Notes: generated by a model not told the origin, from the sequence alone. Numbered from the stretch's first letter, positions 24,478 through 33,988 are shown. The stretch is DNA of 64,000 nucleotides from HLUCCA09 sp965277275 (GCA_965277275.1 CBDICG010000002.1:930001-994000); one strand, 5' to 3'. Numbers and translations: made by a program.

Positions 24478-25124
24478 AGCTGCCGTTCCCCCTCGCCGAG
24501 CCGCCCGATCCGCTCGCTCTCGAAACCGGCCGCAAGCTCTTTGCGGGGGAGTCGACGTTCCTCAAGGGCGTTGTCGCGATGGATGGCCTGCCCCCGGCAG
24601 ACCGGGCTGAAGTCTGCTTTGCGGGGCGCTCCAACGTCGGCAAATCGACTCTCATCAATGCGCTCACGGGCACCAAGGCGCTTGCCCGCGCCTCCAACAC
24701 GCCGGGGCGCACACAGGAGATCAACTATTTCGAGATCGGCGACAGCCACTACCTCGTCGACCTTCCAGGCTATGGGTATGCCAAGGCGCCCGTGGCCGTG
24801 GTGGAGCGGTGGCAGCGGCTCCTGAAGGCCTACCTTTCGGGGCGGGCATCCTTGCGCCGGGCGTTTGTCCTGATTGATGCACGCCACGGCATCAAGGCTG
24901 TCGACGCCGAGATCCTCGGATTGCTCGATCGCGCTGCGGTGCCGTTCCAGACCGTGCTCACGAAGACCGACAAGGTGAAGGCGGTAGACCGGGACGCCGT
25001 GCTCACGCAGGTTCGCGCGGCCCTGCAGGCGCACCCGGCCGCATACCCGGAAATGGTCGTCACATCCTCCGAAAAGGGCGACGGGATCGCCACTCTGCGC
25101 AGCATCATCGCGGGCCTGACCTAG
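24474..25124 (+). CDS. yihA: Ribosome biogenesis GTP-binding protein YihA/YsxC (EngB)
   Basis: A 216-residue GTPase needed for large-subunit assembly. G1 is AGRSNVGKSTLIN, the switch region contains NTPGRTQEINYFEI, G3 is DLPGYGYAK, and G4 is TKTDKVKAV, all in the spacing of the EngB family. The ATG at 24474 overlaps the MOSC stop (ATGA). The stop overlaps the 3' end of the convergent MFS gene by 4 bases (CTAG). Confidence 0.97.
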   Translation: MKLPFPLAEPPDPLALETGRKLFAGESTFLKGVVAMDGLPPADRAEVCFAGRSNVGKSTLINALTGTKALARASNTPGRTQEINYFEIGDSHYLVDLPGYGYAKAPVAVVERWQRLLKAYLSGRASLRRAFVLIDARHGIKAVDAEILGLLDRAAVPFQTVLTKTDKVKAVDRDAVLTQVRAALQAHPAAYPEMVVTSSEKGDGIATLRSIIAGLT

Positions 25125-26389
25125 GTCGCAGGCGCCGGCTGGAGCGGTGCCGGCCCATCGCGCACCATCAGGTGCAGCAGTGCGGACACGATGCCGAGCA
25201 GGATCGAGACCTGCCAGATGAGGTCGTAGTTCGCGTAGAGGTCAAACCGGGCGCCCGCCCACCAGACCCCGATGAAGCCGCCGAGCTGATGGCTCATGAA
25301 GACAAAGCCAAAAAGCGTGGCCATCGCCCGTGGGCCAAACATCGTCAACACCAGCGCGCTCGTCAGCGGCACGGTAGAAAGCCACAGAACCCCCATCACG
25401 GCGGCAAAGATCATCACAGAGGACGGCGTCATCGGGAAGGATATGAAAATCCCGATGACCACAGCCCGCAGCGCGTAGATCCCGGCCAGCACGTAGGGCT
25501 TGGGAAACACCGCGCCCAGCCGCGAGGCGAGCAACGTTCCGAAGATATTGGCGAGGCCCACGACGGACAGGGCCTGCAAGCCGAAGGTCCGGAGCTCATC
25601 GGGCGACATCGATGTTCCGGTGCAGAAGTACTGTACGTAGGTCGGCAGGTGCGCCGAGATGAAAGCGATGTGGAATCCGCAAACAAAGAAGCCCCCGCAA
25701 AGGAAAAGGTAGCTGGGCTGGCGGAACGCCTCTCCGACCAACTGCATCAGAGGCACAGGAGCCTTGGCAGCAGACGCAGACCCTTTCGACGCGGTCCCGC
25801 CCAAACGCAAGAGCGGGATGCAAAGTGCCATCGGCGCGAGCATGAGCGCCAGCACGGCCAACGTCATCCTCCACCCCAGCCACTCCATCAGAACCCCTGC
25901 AAGGAGCGGCATGACGACCTGCCCGGCCGAACCCAGCGCAGAGGTGACCCCGAGATAGGTGTCGCGTTTCTCGACAGGGGCTGCCCGTCCAACCACGGCA
26001 AGGACGAGGCCGAAGGCCGTTCCAGCGATGCCCATGCCCACCAGCAGCCCGGCGCCGAGGTGCAGTGACGCCGGGGAGGCGCCAAAAGCAACCAGCGCCA
26101 TCCCTGCGGCATAGCAGACAAACCCGCACCACAGCGCGCGCCTGTCCCCGAACTTGTCCGCGACCATCCCGAAGAAGGGCTGCGCAAACCCCCAGATGAG
26201 ACTTTGCAACGCCAGCGACAGCGAAAAAACCTCGATCTGACCCGCGAAAAGATCCTGAGACAACGGCTCCACGATCCCGCCAAAGATAGACCGGATCCCG
26301 AAGGACAAGGCGAGAATGACACCGCCCGCCAGGATGATCACGAGCATGGAGCGATGTGTGTCCGCGGGGTCGGTCGTCGTCGAAGACAT
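25121..26389 (-). CDS. MFS transporter
   Basis: A 422-residue carrier with twelve predicted helices in two halves and a cytoplasmic loop near residues 200-215. The motif GMVADKFGDRRALWCG between helices 2 and 3 is the MFS signature A. It resembles monocarboxylate/oxalate-formate type members (SLALQSLIWGFAQPFFGMVA near the start), but the substrate cannot be inferred. It is a probable single gene, convergent with yihA and sharing a CTAG at the stops. Confidence 0.92.
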   Translation of the reverse strand: MSSTTTDPADTHRSMLVIILAGGVILALSFGIRSIFGGIVEPLSQDLFAGQIEVFSLSLALQSLIWGFAQPFFGMVADKFGDRRALWCGFVCYAAGMALVAFGASPASLHLGAGLLVGMGIAGTAFGLVLAVVGRAAPVEKRDTYLGVTSALGSAGQVVMPLLAGVLMEWLGWRMTLAVLALMLAPMALCIPLLRLGGTASKGSASAAKAPVPLMQLVGEAFRQPSYLFLCGGFFVCGFHIAFISAHLPTYVQYFCTGTSMSPDELRTFGLQALSVVGLANIFGTLLASRLGAVFPKPYVLAGIYALRAVVIGIFISFPMTPSSVMIFAAVMGVLWLSTVPLTSALVLTMFGPRAMATLFGFVFMSHQLGGFIGVWWAGARFDLYANYDLIWQVSILLGIVSALLHLMVRDGPAPLQPAPAT

Positions 26390-26634
26390 GAAAGCGCCTC
26401 TGGCAGGAATGCCACCCGGCGAGAGTGCAGATACTCAAGGCGGCATCTGGCTTTGTGCCGTAGGGCGTGCTTTGAGGGAAGCGCATTCGTGAGAGGCGAG
26501 ACCGGCTTCGCAGCACTCGGCCGCCCATGCTATGACCATTTCTGCGGTTCTGGCGGAGTGGTGCGGCGATCGGCACAGCACTCTGAGCCGCGCCCGGTGC
26601 CCGACGCGGCGCCAAACGACGGAGGACGAGTGCC

Positions 26635-27330
26635 ATGCGATTCAGCTCAGTGATTGGTGCTGCGTTCTGCGCGTCCCTCGCGCTCGGGTGCGGTGCATTG
26701 GCCGAGAGTGCCATAGAGCCATCGCCTGGCGCGACCGCACCGGCGACGGCGTCCGCCACCGATGGCGGGGCACGGCGCTGGCGGGTCGTTTCGAATAGCG
26801 AGGTCATGCTCCATGCTCAGCCGTCCGAAACGGCCGCCGTGATCGCACGCCTTGCGCCCGAAGCGGTGTTGTCCAACATGGGATGCGCCGTATCGGAGGA
26901 TCGGCTGTGGTGCTCCGTGCGGCCCTTCCGCGGCGGCGCACGGGGTTATGCGCCGGCTGACACGCTCGCCCCGGCCGCCGGCCCAGATGGTTCCGTTCCG
27001 ATCGGGCCCAATACCAGCGTGAAACGCGCCAACAGGCGAGACTACGATGCCGTAGGGGAGATCCCGTGCGCACAGGAAGTCGGAGAAGCTCTCGGGCTCT
27101 GCAATATCGGTGTAGCTCGCGACGATGGCGGAGATGCGACCGCTGGCGTTACGTTCCCGAATGGCTTCCGCCGGATGCTCTTCTTCGTCAACGGCGAGTT
27201 CATCTCGGCCAGCACGACGATGTCCGGCAATGGCAGAGACACGGATTGGCGACTTGAGGATGGGACGTATCTCATCCGGGTGGACGATCAGCAGTACCGG
27301 ATCCCGCACCGCCTCGTCTTCGGAGACTGA
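26635..27330 (+). CDS. Exported SH3-like domain protein
   Basis: A 231-residue protein with a signal peptide (MRFSSVIGAAFCASLALGCGALAES in two parts around residues 1-24) and a bacterial SH3-like region (VMLHAQPSETAAVIARLAPE, then LWCSVRPFRGGARGYAPADTL, about residues 55-115). The second half (GVTFPNGFRRMLFFVNGEFI and the following strands) looks like a small beta domain seen in proteins that follow SH3 domains in Rhodobacterales. GGAGGACGAG precedes the ATG. It is probably periplasmic; binding partner unknown. It is convergent with the PQQ-type dehydrogenase. Confidence 0.85.
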   Translation: MRFSSVIGAAFCASLALGCGALAESAIEPSPGATAPATASATDGGARRWRVVSNSEVMLHAQPSETAAVIARLAPEAVLSNMGCAVSEDRLWCSVRPFRGGARGYAPADTLAPAAGPDGSVPIGPNTSVKRANRRDYDAVGEIPCAQEVGEALGLCNIGVARDDGGDATAGVTFPNGFRRMLFFVNGEFISASTTMSGNGRDTDWRLEDGTYLIRVDDQQYRIPHRLVFGD

Positions 27331-27381
27331 CACGCGTGACCTCTCCGGACCAAGGCCATCCCTTGGCATCCTTGTAATTGC

Positions 27382-27450
27382 GCAGGGCCACCGCCCGCGC
27401 GTCGGCGGGTGGCGGCCCTGCAGGATGTGCCGCCCCGGAAGAGCGGCACA
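27382..27450. terminator. Two strong hairpins between convergent genes
   Basis: GCAGGGCC...GGCCCTGC (27382-27421) forms a stem of about 16 pairs with one mismatch and a six-base loop. TGTGCCGC...GCGGCACA (27426-27450) forms a second, perfect 8-bp stem. They fill the gap between the SH3-like gene and the dehydrogenase. Neither has a U-tract, so they may act as mRNA 3' stabilisers or factor-assisted terminators. Confidence 0.5.
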
Positions 27451-27465
27451 TCGGATCACGAGTGA

Positions 27466-28749
27466 TCAGTTCGGCGCAAGCCTGTGGATCGTGCCGGCAT
27501 CCACCGCGGCGTAGAGCGCACCGTCCGGGCCAAGCACGAGCGAGCGGAAGCGCCCCGATTCCATGGGCAACGTCATCTCCGTCACGTCAATCACTTCGGA
27601 GCCGTCATCCGAAAACTCGAACACGTCGATCCGCTGACCGATCGGCGTGCCGCCGAAGCCAATGCCCATGATGCCCACGACCATGTTGCCGTTCCAGTCG
27701 CCCCATGCGTCGCCTTCGAGGAACGCAGCCGAAGAGGTGCCCTGCGACCAGCCGTTATTGTCCCACATCGGGACCATGGCGTCGGGGTAGGCCTCTAGAT
27801 CGGTCATCGGCATGAACGAAGCCCGTTCGTAGCGATCCATCCCTTCCATCTGGTTGGGGCTGTAGCCACAGTAATTGTCCGGGCAATCCCCACGACCCGC
27901 AACATTCGGGCGCGGATCCCAACCGGCGTTCCCGCCATTGACGAGGAGCGTGATCTCATCGGAGTGCCATGGGCCGTGCTCCGCCGCGATCGCAGCACCC
28001 GTCCCGGGGTGGAAGGCGATGCCCTGCACATTCCGGTGACCGTAAGTGTAGGTGCGTGCATCGAAACCTTCGGGCGGCGCGTTGTCCGGATGCGCGTTAC
28101 CGTCGGTATCCATCCGCATCACCTTGGAGCCCATCAGCGTCGGGCTTTGGGGGACCTCACCGTTGTGCGTGTCGCCGGTGGTCAGCCACAGCGCGCCATC
28201 GGGGCCGAACCGGACCCGGCCACCATTGTGGGCGCCTGGGCCGCCGAACGGGTGGTCGGATGCCGCGGGCTTGTACTCGACATCATCGACGATGTCTGTC
28301 CGGTCGGAAACGCCGGAAAAGTCATCGCTGACGACAAGGCGCATCAACCGGTTTGAGCCGGGCGCCGTCATGCTCGAGGTCGAGTAGACGTAGATACGCC
28401 GGTTCTCGGCAAAGTTCGGGTCGATGGCGACACCCATCATACCCGCCTGACCCTCGCAAAAGAGGTCGTCCTCCGTCGAAGCGTAGCCCTCTGAGCCGGT
28501 CATGCCGAGCAGCGCGTTCACGTCACCAGACGGCATGCGGACGGACAAACCCTTGCACTTTTCGGTAAAAAACATCGTCCCGTCATCGAGGAACGCCATG
28601 TCCCATGGGCTCTCGAGACCGTCGAGAACCACGCTGTGTTGCAGGCTGGTTGTATTCGTCGCGTGGAGTGCTGTGGGAACCGCGAGGGCCGTGGCCGCAG
28701 CAATTGCGGCAAGCGATACGGCCCGCCGACCGAGGTGGCGATGAGACAT
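27466..28749 (-). CDS. PQQ-dependent sugar (aldose/sorbosone) dehydrogenase family protein
   Basis: A 427-residue periplasmic beta-propeller protein of the soluble glucose/sorbosone dehydrogenase family. A Sec or Tat-like signal (RRAVSLAAIAAATALAVPTA) precedes the propeller. Family segments are LESPWDMAFLDDGTMFFTEK, GQAGMMGVAIDPNFAENRRI, the PQQ/Ca region WLTTGDTHNGEVP, GHRNVQGIAFHPGTG and AEHGPWHSDEITLL with GGNAGWDP. The start at ATG 28749 has GGGAGGA 9 bases upstream. A cytochrome c gene lies 178 bp upstream on the same strand and is the likely electron acceptor. Substrate is unknown; sugar or another alcohol/aldehyde is possible. Confidence 0.92.
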   Translation of the reverse strand: MSHRHLGRRAVSLAAIAAATALAVPTALHATNTTSLQHSVVLDGLESPWDMAFLDDGTMFFTEKCKGLSVRMPSGDVNALLGMTGSEGYASTEDDLFCEGQAGMMGVAIDPNFAENRRIYVYSTSSMTAPGSNRLMRLVVSDDFSGVSDRTDIVDDVEYKPAASDHPFGGPGAHNGGRVRFGPDGALWLTTGDTHNGEVPQSPTLMGSKVMRMDTDGNAHPDNAPPEGFDARTYTYGHRNVQGIAFHPGTGAAIAAEHGPWHSDEITLLVNGGNAGWDPRPNVAGRGDCPDNYCGYSPNQMEGMDRYERASFMPMTDLEAYPDAMVPMWDNNGWSQGTSSAAFLEGDAWGDWNGNMVVGIMGIGFGGTPIGQRIDVFEFSDDGSEVIDVTEMTLPMESGRFRSLVLGPDGALYAAVDAGTIHRLAPN

Positions 28750-28927
28750 TATTAGAGTTCCTCCCAAGTATACCCGCGCGTTCTCGCGCTGGGCGTCTAG
28801 TGCCGTAGAAGGTTAGACGCGTGCGACATTCTGTCAAGCTATTGACGCTAGGGAAGTACTTCGCGCACAGGCAAAAGGTGGAATCCCGCCGACAACCCTG
28901 CATTGCGCCGGGCAGGTCACCGGAGCG

Positions 28928-29245
28928 CTACGGAAATGTCTGTGAAATATAGGCCGAGAGGTTGGAAATCTCATCGTCCGACAGCTCTTCGACGAGCGAC
29001 ATCATGATTGCAGAATTGGGCCCGACCATCTCCTTGGAGCGGTAGGTCGAGAGGCGTTCTGAGATGTAATCGTAGTCCCGTCCGGCGATCGACGGAAAGC
29101 TCGCCATCCCTTTGCCCTGCTTGCCATGGCAGTTCACGCAATTGACATTGTAGCGCTTCTCCCCGTCTTCGAGATTGCTTGCCTCTGCCTGACCGACGCC
29201 AAAGCTGGCACCAGCAAACACGACTGCGATCAGCAGCGTTCTCAT
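28928..29245 (-). CDS. Periplasmic class I cytochrome c
   Basis: A 105-residue small cytochrome with a signal peptide (MRTLLIAVVFAGASFGVGQA) and one haem c site, CVNCH. Several C-terminal methionines (EMVGPNSAIMMSL) can supply the axial ligand. The size and the DDEISNLSAYISQ end are like c553/c4-half types. ATG 29245 has GGAGG upstream. The gene precedes the PQQ-type dehydrogenase and probably passes its electrons to the respiratory chain. The frame is open upstream but those residues are not protein-like. Confidence 0.93.
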   Translation of the reverse strand: MRTLLIAVVFAGASFGVGQAEASNLEDGEKRYNVNCVNCHGKQGKGMASFPSIAGRDYDYISERLSTYRSKEMVGPNSAIMMSLVEELSDDEISNLSAYISQTFP

Positions 29246-29556
29246 CGAAGATCTCCTCCCTGGACACGGCGTTCGGGCCCGAGCAGCGCGCCGCCGATTG
29301 TTGTCGCTCACATCTAGAGCACACCACACGAAACGACCAGCATCCGCGCAACGCGGGGCGGTGAGAAGCTTTGCGCACGACAGGTCGTGCGCTCTCCGGG
29401 CGCGGGACTGTGCGCGCCATTTGCCTCGTAGGCATGGATCGGCAGACAAGGCATCATCCAGCATATTGCGCACGCTGCGGGCGGCTGCCCGTGCGATGCG
29501 GCACACGGAGCGAACGTGCCCAAGCGGCTAAACGATTTGAATGGAGGAGGCCCACG
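29246..29556. other. Divergent intergenic region between cytochrome c and DsrE-like genes
   Basis: A 311-bp stretch between divergently read genes, so it must hold promoters for both. Frames across it are open but read as shadow translations. The only clear elements are the ribosome binding sites at its ends. No convincing -35/-10 pair was picked out by eye. Confidence 0.5.
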
Positions 29557-30000
29557 ATGGAACTTTTGAGGAGAGTGACCTTCGCATTTCTCGTGACACT
29601 GGCCCTTGTGGTCGTCGGCAGTGCCGTTCAGGCTGCGGACAAACCCCACCACTTCGTCTACAGCATCACCACGGATGAGACATGGGCTGCGGGCTCTGCG
29701 CTGACGCAGGCGACCGTGGCGGCGGAGCGGGGGCACAGCGTCACGGTCATTCTGAGCGTGCGGGGCGTGCACTTGGCCGAGGCGGATTCGGCACAGGGCG
29801 GCTTCAGCGTGACGGCACGCTCCCCTCGCGACATGCTGGCGTCGCTGATCGACCACGGCCACACCGTCCTCGTCTGCGGGATGTGCATGGTCGCGGGCGG
29901 CGTGACGCCGGAAGATCTGATCGACGGGGCGACAATCTCCGGCCCGGAGCTCACCTTCACCGCCCTGACCGCGCCCGACACGGTCGTCTTGAGCTACTGA
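29557..30000 (+). CDS. Exported DsrE/DsrF-like family protein
   Basis: A 147-residue protein with a signal peptide (LLRRVTFAFLVTLALVVVGS, cleavage near VQAAD). It is followed by a DsrE-like fold: HHFVYSITTDETWAAGSALT, a GHSVTVILSVRGVHLAEAD strand and a GHTVLVCGMCMVAGGVTPED loop. The two cysteines in CGMCM are in the position of the sulfur-carrying loop of the superfamily. GGAGGAGG lies just upstream of ATG 29557. It probably works in periplasmic sulfur handling, but no sox or dsr genes are nearby. It is divergent from the cytochrome c gene. Confidence 0.85.
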   Translation: MELLRRVTFAFLVTLALVVVGSAVQAADKPHHFVYSITTDETWAAGSALTQATVAAERGHSVTVILSVRGVHLAEADSAQGGFSVTARSPRDMLASLIDHGHTVLVCGMCMVAGGVTPEDLIDGATISGPELTFTALTAPDTVVLSY

Positions 30001-30148
30001 CCCCCTGTTCAGCGAGTACTTCAAGAGCGGGCAAGCACGCCTTTCAGACGAAGGCATAGCGCCCGGTTTGAGTGCGCAGCACCCCCCGCACTGCTTGACC
30101 CGACGGCTCAGGGAAGACCGCCCCGAAGTGAGCCGGACGGGGCACATC

Positions 30149-31927
30149 CTAGAGCGGCCAGATCACCGGGATGAGCAGCGCGGCCAGAATGCCGACCGAG
30201 ATGTTGAGTGGAATGCCCACGCGCATGAAATCCGTGAAACGGTAGCCCCCGGGGCCGTAGACGAGCATGTTCGTCTGGTATCCGATCGGCGTGGCAAACG
30301 ACGCGGACGCCGCCACCATGACCGCCACAACGAAGGGCCGCGGATCGAGCCCCAGCGCCTGCGCTAACCCGATCGCGATCGGCGTAACGACCACGGCCAC
30401 GGCGTTGTTCGAAACAAGCTCCGTCAGAACCGATGTCAGCAGGTAGATTGCCCAGATCATCAAGACCGGCGGCAACCCTGCAATCATCGGCGCCATGGCC
30501 TCGACAATCAGGCCGACGGCGCCCGACGCCTGCAAGGCCGCCCCCACACCCAGCATGGCAAAGATCAGCGCCAGCAAGCGACCGTCGACAAACGAAAACG
30601 CCTCGTCCGCATCCACGCAGCGCGTCAGCAATACGGCCGCGACTGCGAGGATGGCGAGCATCAGGATCGGTGCGACGCCGAGAGCGGCGAGGATCACAAG
30701 CCCCGCAAGGGCGGTGATGGCAACCCAGGCGCGCCCCCGGCGGTAGGCGCGCTGCGTCGGCTGGGTCACATCGACCAGGTCCATGTCCGCCGCGAGCCGC
30801 TGGATATCGGCTGGCGCGCCTTCGAGCAAAAGCGTGTCTCCAACCCGCACGACCAGATCGTCAAGCTGCCGGCCGATGTTCTGGTTGCGCCGGTGAACGG
30901 CCAGCGGATAGACGCCGTAGCGCCGCCGCAGACGCAAAGCACCGAGCGAACGCCCCACCATGCGCGCGCCGGGAGTGATCAGCACCTCCACCGTCTCCGT
31001 GCGCACCGAGGACAGCTTGTCGACCGCCCGGAGATCCTTGTTCTCCTGCAGGCTCAAGAGCTCGGACATCGCCGTGCGCAAAACCACCCTGTCTCCCGCC
31101 GCGAGTGTGACGCCGCGCATGTCGCGCCGCAAGGACGCATCCCCGCGCAAGACGTCGACCACGCGCACCCCGTCCCGGCGGAAGATATCGACCTCTTGCA
31201 CCGGCTGGTCGATCAGCGCGGAGCCCTCGGGAATGGCGACCTCGGTGAAGAATTTCATCCGGGACTTGTCGGACAGGACATTGGCCATGCTGTCCCGTTC
31301 GGGCAGCAGCCGTGGCGCGATGTAGCGCAAGTAGAGCCCGCCCCAGGCCACAAGGAAGATCGCGAGGGGTGTCACCTCGAAGATCGTGAAGGCGGCGAGC
31401 CCCTCCGCGCGCGCGACACCATCGACGAGCAAGTTGGTCGAGGTGCCGATCAACGTGAGTGTCCCGCCGAGAATGGCGGCATAAGACAACGGGATCAGGA
31501 GCTTGGAGGCCGATTGCCCGAGCGTCCGCGCCAACTGCACGACAACCGGAATCATCACGACCACCACCGGCGTGTTCGATACCACCGCAGACGCCACGAC
31601 AACGAACCCGAGAAGCGCGGCCACCGCGCGGCGCGGGCTCGCCTCGGCCTGCGCCTGGGCAAAGTGCGTCAGCCAGTCGAGCGCGCCTGTGCGCACCAAC
31701 GCGCCCATCACCAGAAACATCGCCGCAATCGTCCAGGGTGCGGGGTTCGAAAGCACCTCCAGTGCATCGGCATAAGGCAGGACGCCCGTGGCCATCAGTA
31801 CAGAGACCCCGCCAATCGCCGTTACCTCTGCCGGGAACGCTTCGCGCAGGAAAAGGACAAACATTGCCGCGACGACGCCGAGCGCAATGAAGGCATCCGC
31901 CTGCGGTCCGAAGTCTAAGAATTCCAT
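30149..31927 (-). CDS. SLC13-family (CitMHS/DASS-like) permease with RCK_C domains
   Basis: A 592-residue membrane protein. Hydrophobic blocks at about residues 10-200 and 395-592 surround a soluble middle with two TrkA-C/RCK_C domains (GSALIDQPVQEVDIFRRDGV, then GARMVGRSLGALRLRRRYGV). Anion-transport signatures include AAMFLVMGALVRTGALDWL, SNTPVVVVMIPVVVQLART and near the end LTELVSNNAVAVVVTPIAIG. Relatives carry dicarboxylates or sulfate; specificity cannot be assigned. The RCK_C domains may bind a ligand that gates transport. It stands as a single gene before the DMT permease on the same strand. Confidence 0.92.
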   Translation of the reverse strand: MEFLDFGPQADAFIALGVVAAMFVLFLREAFPAEVTAIGGVSVLMATGVLPYADALEVLSNPAPWTIAAMFLVMGALVRTGALDWLTHFAQAQAEASPRRAVAALLGFVVVASAVVSNTPVVVVMIPVVVQLARTLGQSASKLLIPLSYAAILGGTLTLIGTSTNLLVDGVARAEGLAAFTIFEVTPLAIFLVAWGGLYLRYIAPRLLPERDSMANVLSDKSRMKFFTEVAIPEGSALIDQPVQEVDIFRRDGVRVVDVLRGDASLRRDMRGVTLAAGDRVVLRTAMSELLSLQENKDLRAVDKLSSVRTETVEVLITPGARMVGRSLGALRLRRRYGVYPLAVHRRNQNIGRQLDDLVVRVGDTLLLEGAPADIQRLAADMDLVDVTQPTQRAYRRGRAWVAITALAGLVILAALGVAPILMLAILAVAAVLLTRCVDADEAFSFVDGRLLALIFAMLGVGAALQASGAVGLIVEAMAPMIAGLPPVLMIWAIYLLTSVLTELVSNNAVAVVVTPIAIGLAQALGLDPRPFVVAVMVAASASFATPIGYQTNMLVYGPGGYRFTDFMRVGIPLNISVGILAALLIPVIWPL

Positions 31928-32002
31928 GGGCGCTCCAATTGGGGCGGCGTCGCGCCGTGCCCTCCTTGCCTAGCATGGGGGCCGTGTCGCGCAAGCACGG
32001 TG

Positions 32003-32947
32003 TCAGCCCGATGTCGCGCGGCGTGGTTGAACAAGGAAGAGCCCGGCGAACATGAAGCTCATCGCGATCCAGAAGCTCGCGCCATAGGTCTCCCCCAGAA
32101 ACAACATCGCCCACATCACGCCGAAGCCCGTCACAAGGTAGCTGACCTGTGCGGCAAAGACCGCGCCCGCACGCCCCACCATCCAGACATAGGCCGCGTA
32201 GACGACCGCGTGGATCGCCGATGAGAGAACGATGGCCGCATCCGGCGCTCCGTAGGGCGGAAGCGGATTGATCCATGTTCCCGTCGCCAGGGCCATCGGT
32301 GCCGAGAGGACAGCGCCCACGATCGACGCTCCGAACAGGAGCTGTACGGGGTCGAGCCCCGCCGTGCCGTAGCGCGCGACGTAGTTGCCCTCGAACGCAT
32401 AGAGCGCCGGGGCCACAAGTGCGAGAGGCAGCCAAACCGCGAAACTGAGCGCGGGGGCGCCGGATCCCGTCAGCCATGCCTGCGCAGGCAAGGCCAGGAT
32501 CGCAACGCCGAGCAGCCCAAGCATCAGCCCGAGGAACCGGGGCCAGCGGAACCGGTCGATCCCCCATGCCAGCGCGATCGGAAACGCAAAGAGCGGGACC
32601 ATCGAGAGCACGATCGAAAGCCACCCGGAAGGCAGATGCCGCGCCGCCTCGTAGGACGCCGCATTCGGGATGAGCGTGCCGATCAGGGCGATGATCGTGT
32701 AGAGCCGCAGCGCCCGGCGGTCTGACCGGACAGGCATGCCGCGAACCCACAGGATCGCTCCGAGAATGACGGCGCCGAGGGCAAGCTGCCAGAAGACGAT
32801 ACCGATGTGGCGGTACCCCTCGGAGACAGCGATCTTGGCCAGGGGCTGCGTCGCTCCCCAGCCCGCGCCGAGGAGCACGAGAAGGGCGGCCAACAGGCTC
32901 CATTCGCGCCAGGGCGACACTGCCTGAACGGGGCTATCGCCGCTCAT
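32003..32947 (-). CDS. DMT superfamily permease (EamA domains)
   Basis: A 314-residue protein with ten predicted helices made of two EamA repeats, for example LLAALLVLLGAGWGATQPLA at the start of the first and SLVTGFGVMWAMLFLGETYG-like sequence in the second. Proteins of this type export amino acids, metabolites or nucleotide sugars. ATG 32947 (MSGDSPVQAV) is preferred; the frame is open to 33025 but the added 26 residues are not typical. It lies about 100 bp after ymdB on the same strand. Confidence 0.9.
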   Translation of the reverse strand: MSGDSPVQAVSPWREWSLLAALLVLLGAGWGATQPLAKIAVSEGYRHIGIVFWQLALGAVILGAILWVRGMPVRSDRRALRLYTIIALIGTLIPNAASYEAARHLPSGWLSIVLSMVPLFAFPIALAWGIDRFRWPRFLGLMLGLLGVAILALPAQAWLTGSGAPALSFAVWLPLALVAPALYAFEGNYVARYGTAGLDPVQLLFGASIVGAVLSAPMALATGTWINPLPPYGAPDAAIVLSSAIHAVVYAAYVWMVGRAGAVFAAQVSYLVTGFGVMWAMLFLGETYGASFWIAMSFMFAGLFLVQPRRATSG

Positions 32948-33043
32948 CGTCCTTGCTGGCTCATCGGCATGACAAGGTCCGCCTGCGCGCCAAAGAGCAG
33001 AAGCTTTGGCAGCAAACGCGCGCAATTCGCATGCCGCTGGGCC

Positions 33044-33883
33044 TCATGGAACGGTCGGTTCCGCGACAGGCGCGGGCCCGGATTGTGCAAGCCGCCCCCC
33101 CTGGCGCACCATCTCGACGCGCGTGGTGCGCCCGGAGGCATCGTCGATCTCCGCATAGAGACCACAGAGCGTGGCATCCCCCGTCGCGGGCTCGAAACGC
33201 CCCTTCTGCATGCCTGTCACGAAACGGCGCATCGGCTCGGTCTTGTCCATCCCGATCACGCTGTCATAGGCGCCGCACATCCCCGCATCCGAAAGATACC
33301 CCGTGCCGCCATTCAGGACCTGCGCGTCGCCGGTCGGTACATGGGTATGCGTGCCGACCACGACACTGGCCCGCCCATCGCAGAAGTGTCCCATCGCCAT
33401 CTTCTCGGACGTCGCCTCACAATGCACGTCGATCAACGTCGCCTGAACCTGGCCGCCCCGTGGATGCGCCTTCAGAAGGGCGTCCAGCGCGGAAAACGGA
33501 TCGTCGAAGGGCCGCTTCATGAAGACCTGGCCAAGCACTTGCGCCACAAGAATACGAGCCCCGCCAGGAACTTCGAAGACCCGCGCCCCGCGGCCCGGTG
33601 CCCCTTTGGCATAGTTCATCGGGCGCAGGATCCGCGGTTCCTTCTCGATGAATTGCAGCATCTCGGGCCGGTCGAACGCGTGATCTCCGAGGGTCAGACA
33701 ATCCGCGCCCGCCGCCAACAGTTCCTTGGCATGGGCCTCGGAGAGGCCATTCCCAGAGGTCGTGTTCTCGGCATTCACCACGATAAAATCGAGCGCCCAC
33801 GCGGCGCGCAGGCCGGCCAGCTTGTCCGCAATGGCCGAGCGCCCGGCGCGGCCCACAACATCGCCCAGAAATAATAGTCGCAT
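33044..33883 (-). CDS. ymdB: YmdB-family metallophosphoesterase
   Basis: A 279-residue binuclear-metal phosphoesterase of the TIGR00282/YmdB family, known in other bacteria to hydrolyse 2',3'-cyclic nucleotides. Metal-binding motifs are GDVVGRAGR near residue 8, VNAENTTSGNG, TLGDHAFDRPE (usual GNH replaced by GDH), DVHCEATSEK and VVGTHTHVPTGDAQ. The C-terminal block DAGMCGAYDSVIGMDK is also typical. The order 5-formyl-THF cyclo-ligase then ymdB is common in alphaproteobacteria. The cyclo-ligase ends 105 bp upstream. Confidence 0.93.
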   Translation of the reverse strand: MRLLFLGDVVGRAGRSAIADKLAGLRAAWALDFIVVNAENTTSGNGLSEAHAKELLAAGADCLTLGDHAFDRPEMLQFIEKEPRILRPMNYAKGAPGRGARVFEVPGGARILVAQVLGQVFMKRPFDDPFSALDALLKAHPRGGQVQATLIDVHCEATSEKMAMGHFCDGRASVVVGTHTHVPTGDAQVLNGGTGYLSDAGMCGAYDSVIGMDKTEPMRRFVTGMQKGRFEPATGDATLCGLYAEIDDASGRTTRVEMVRQGGRLAQSGPAPVAEPTVP

Positions 33884-33988
33884 AACTTGGGCCTAGTGCG
33901 CCTCCACCCTGCCGACAAGCACGGTGCAGACATTTCACGCCGCAGGCGTCACGCCAATGGTCGCAGGCTGCACCCGGCGCGTCGCCTG

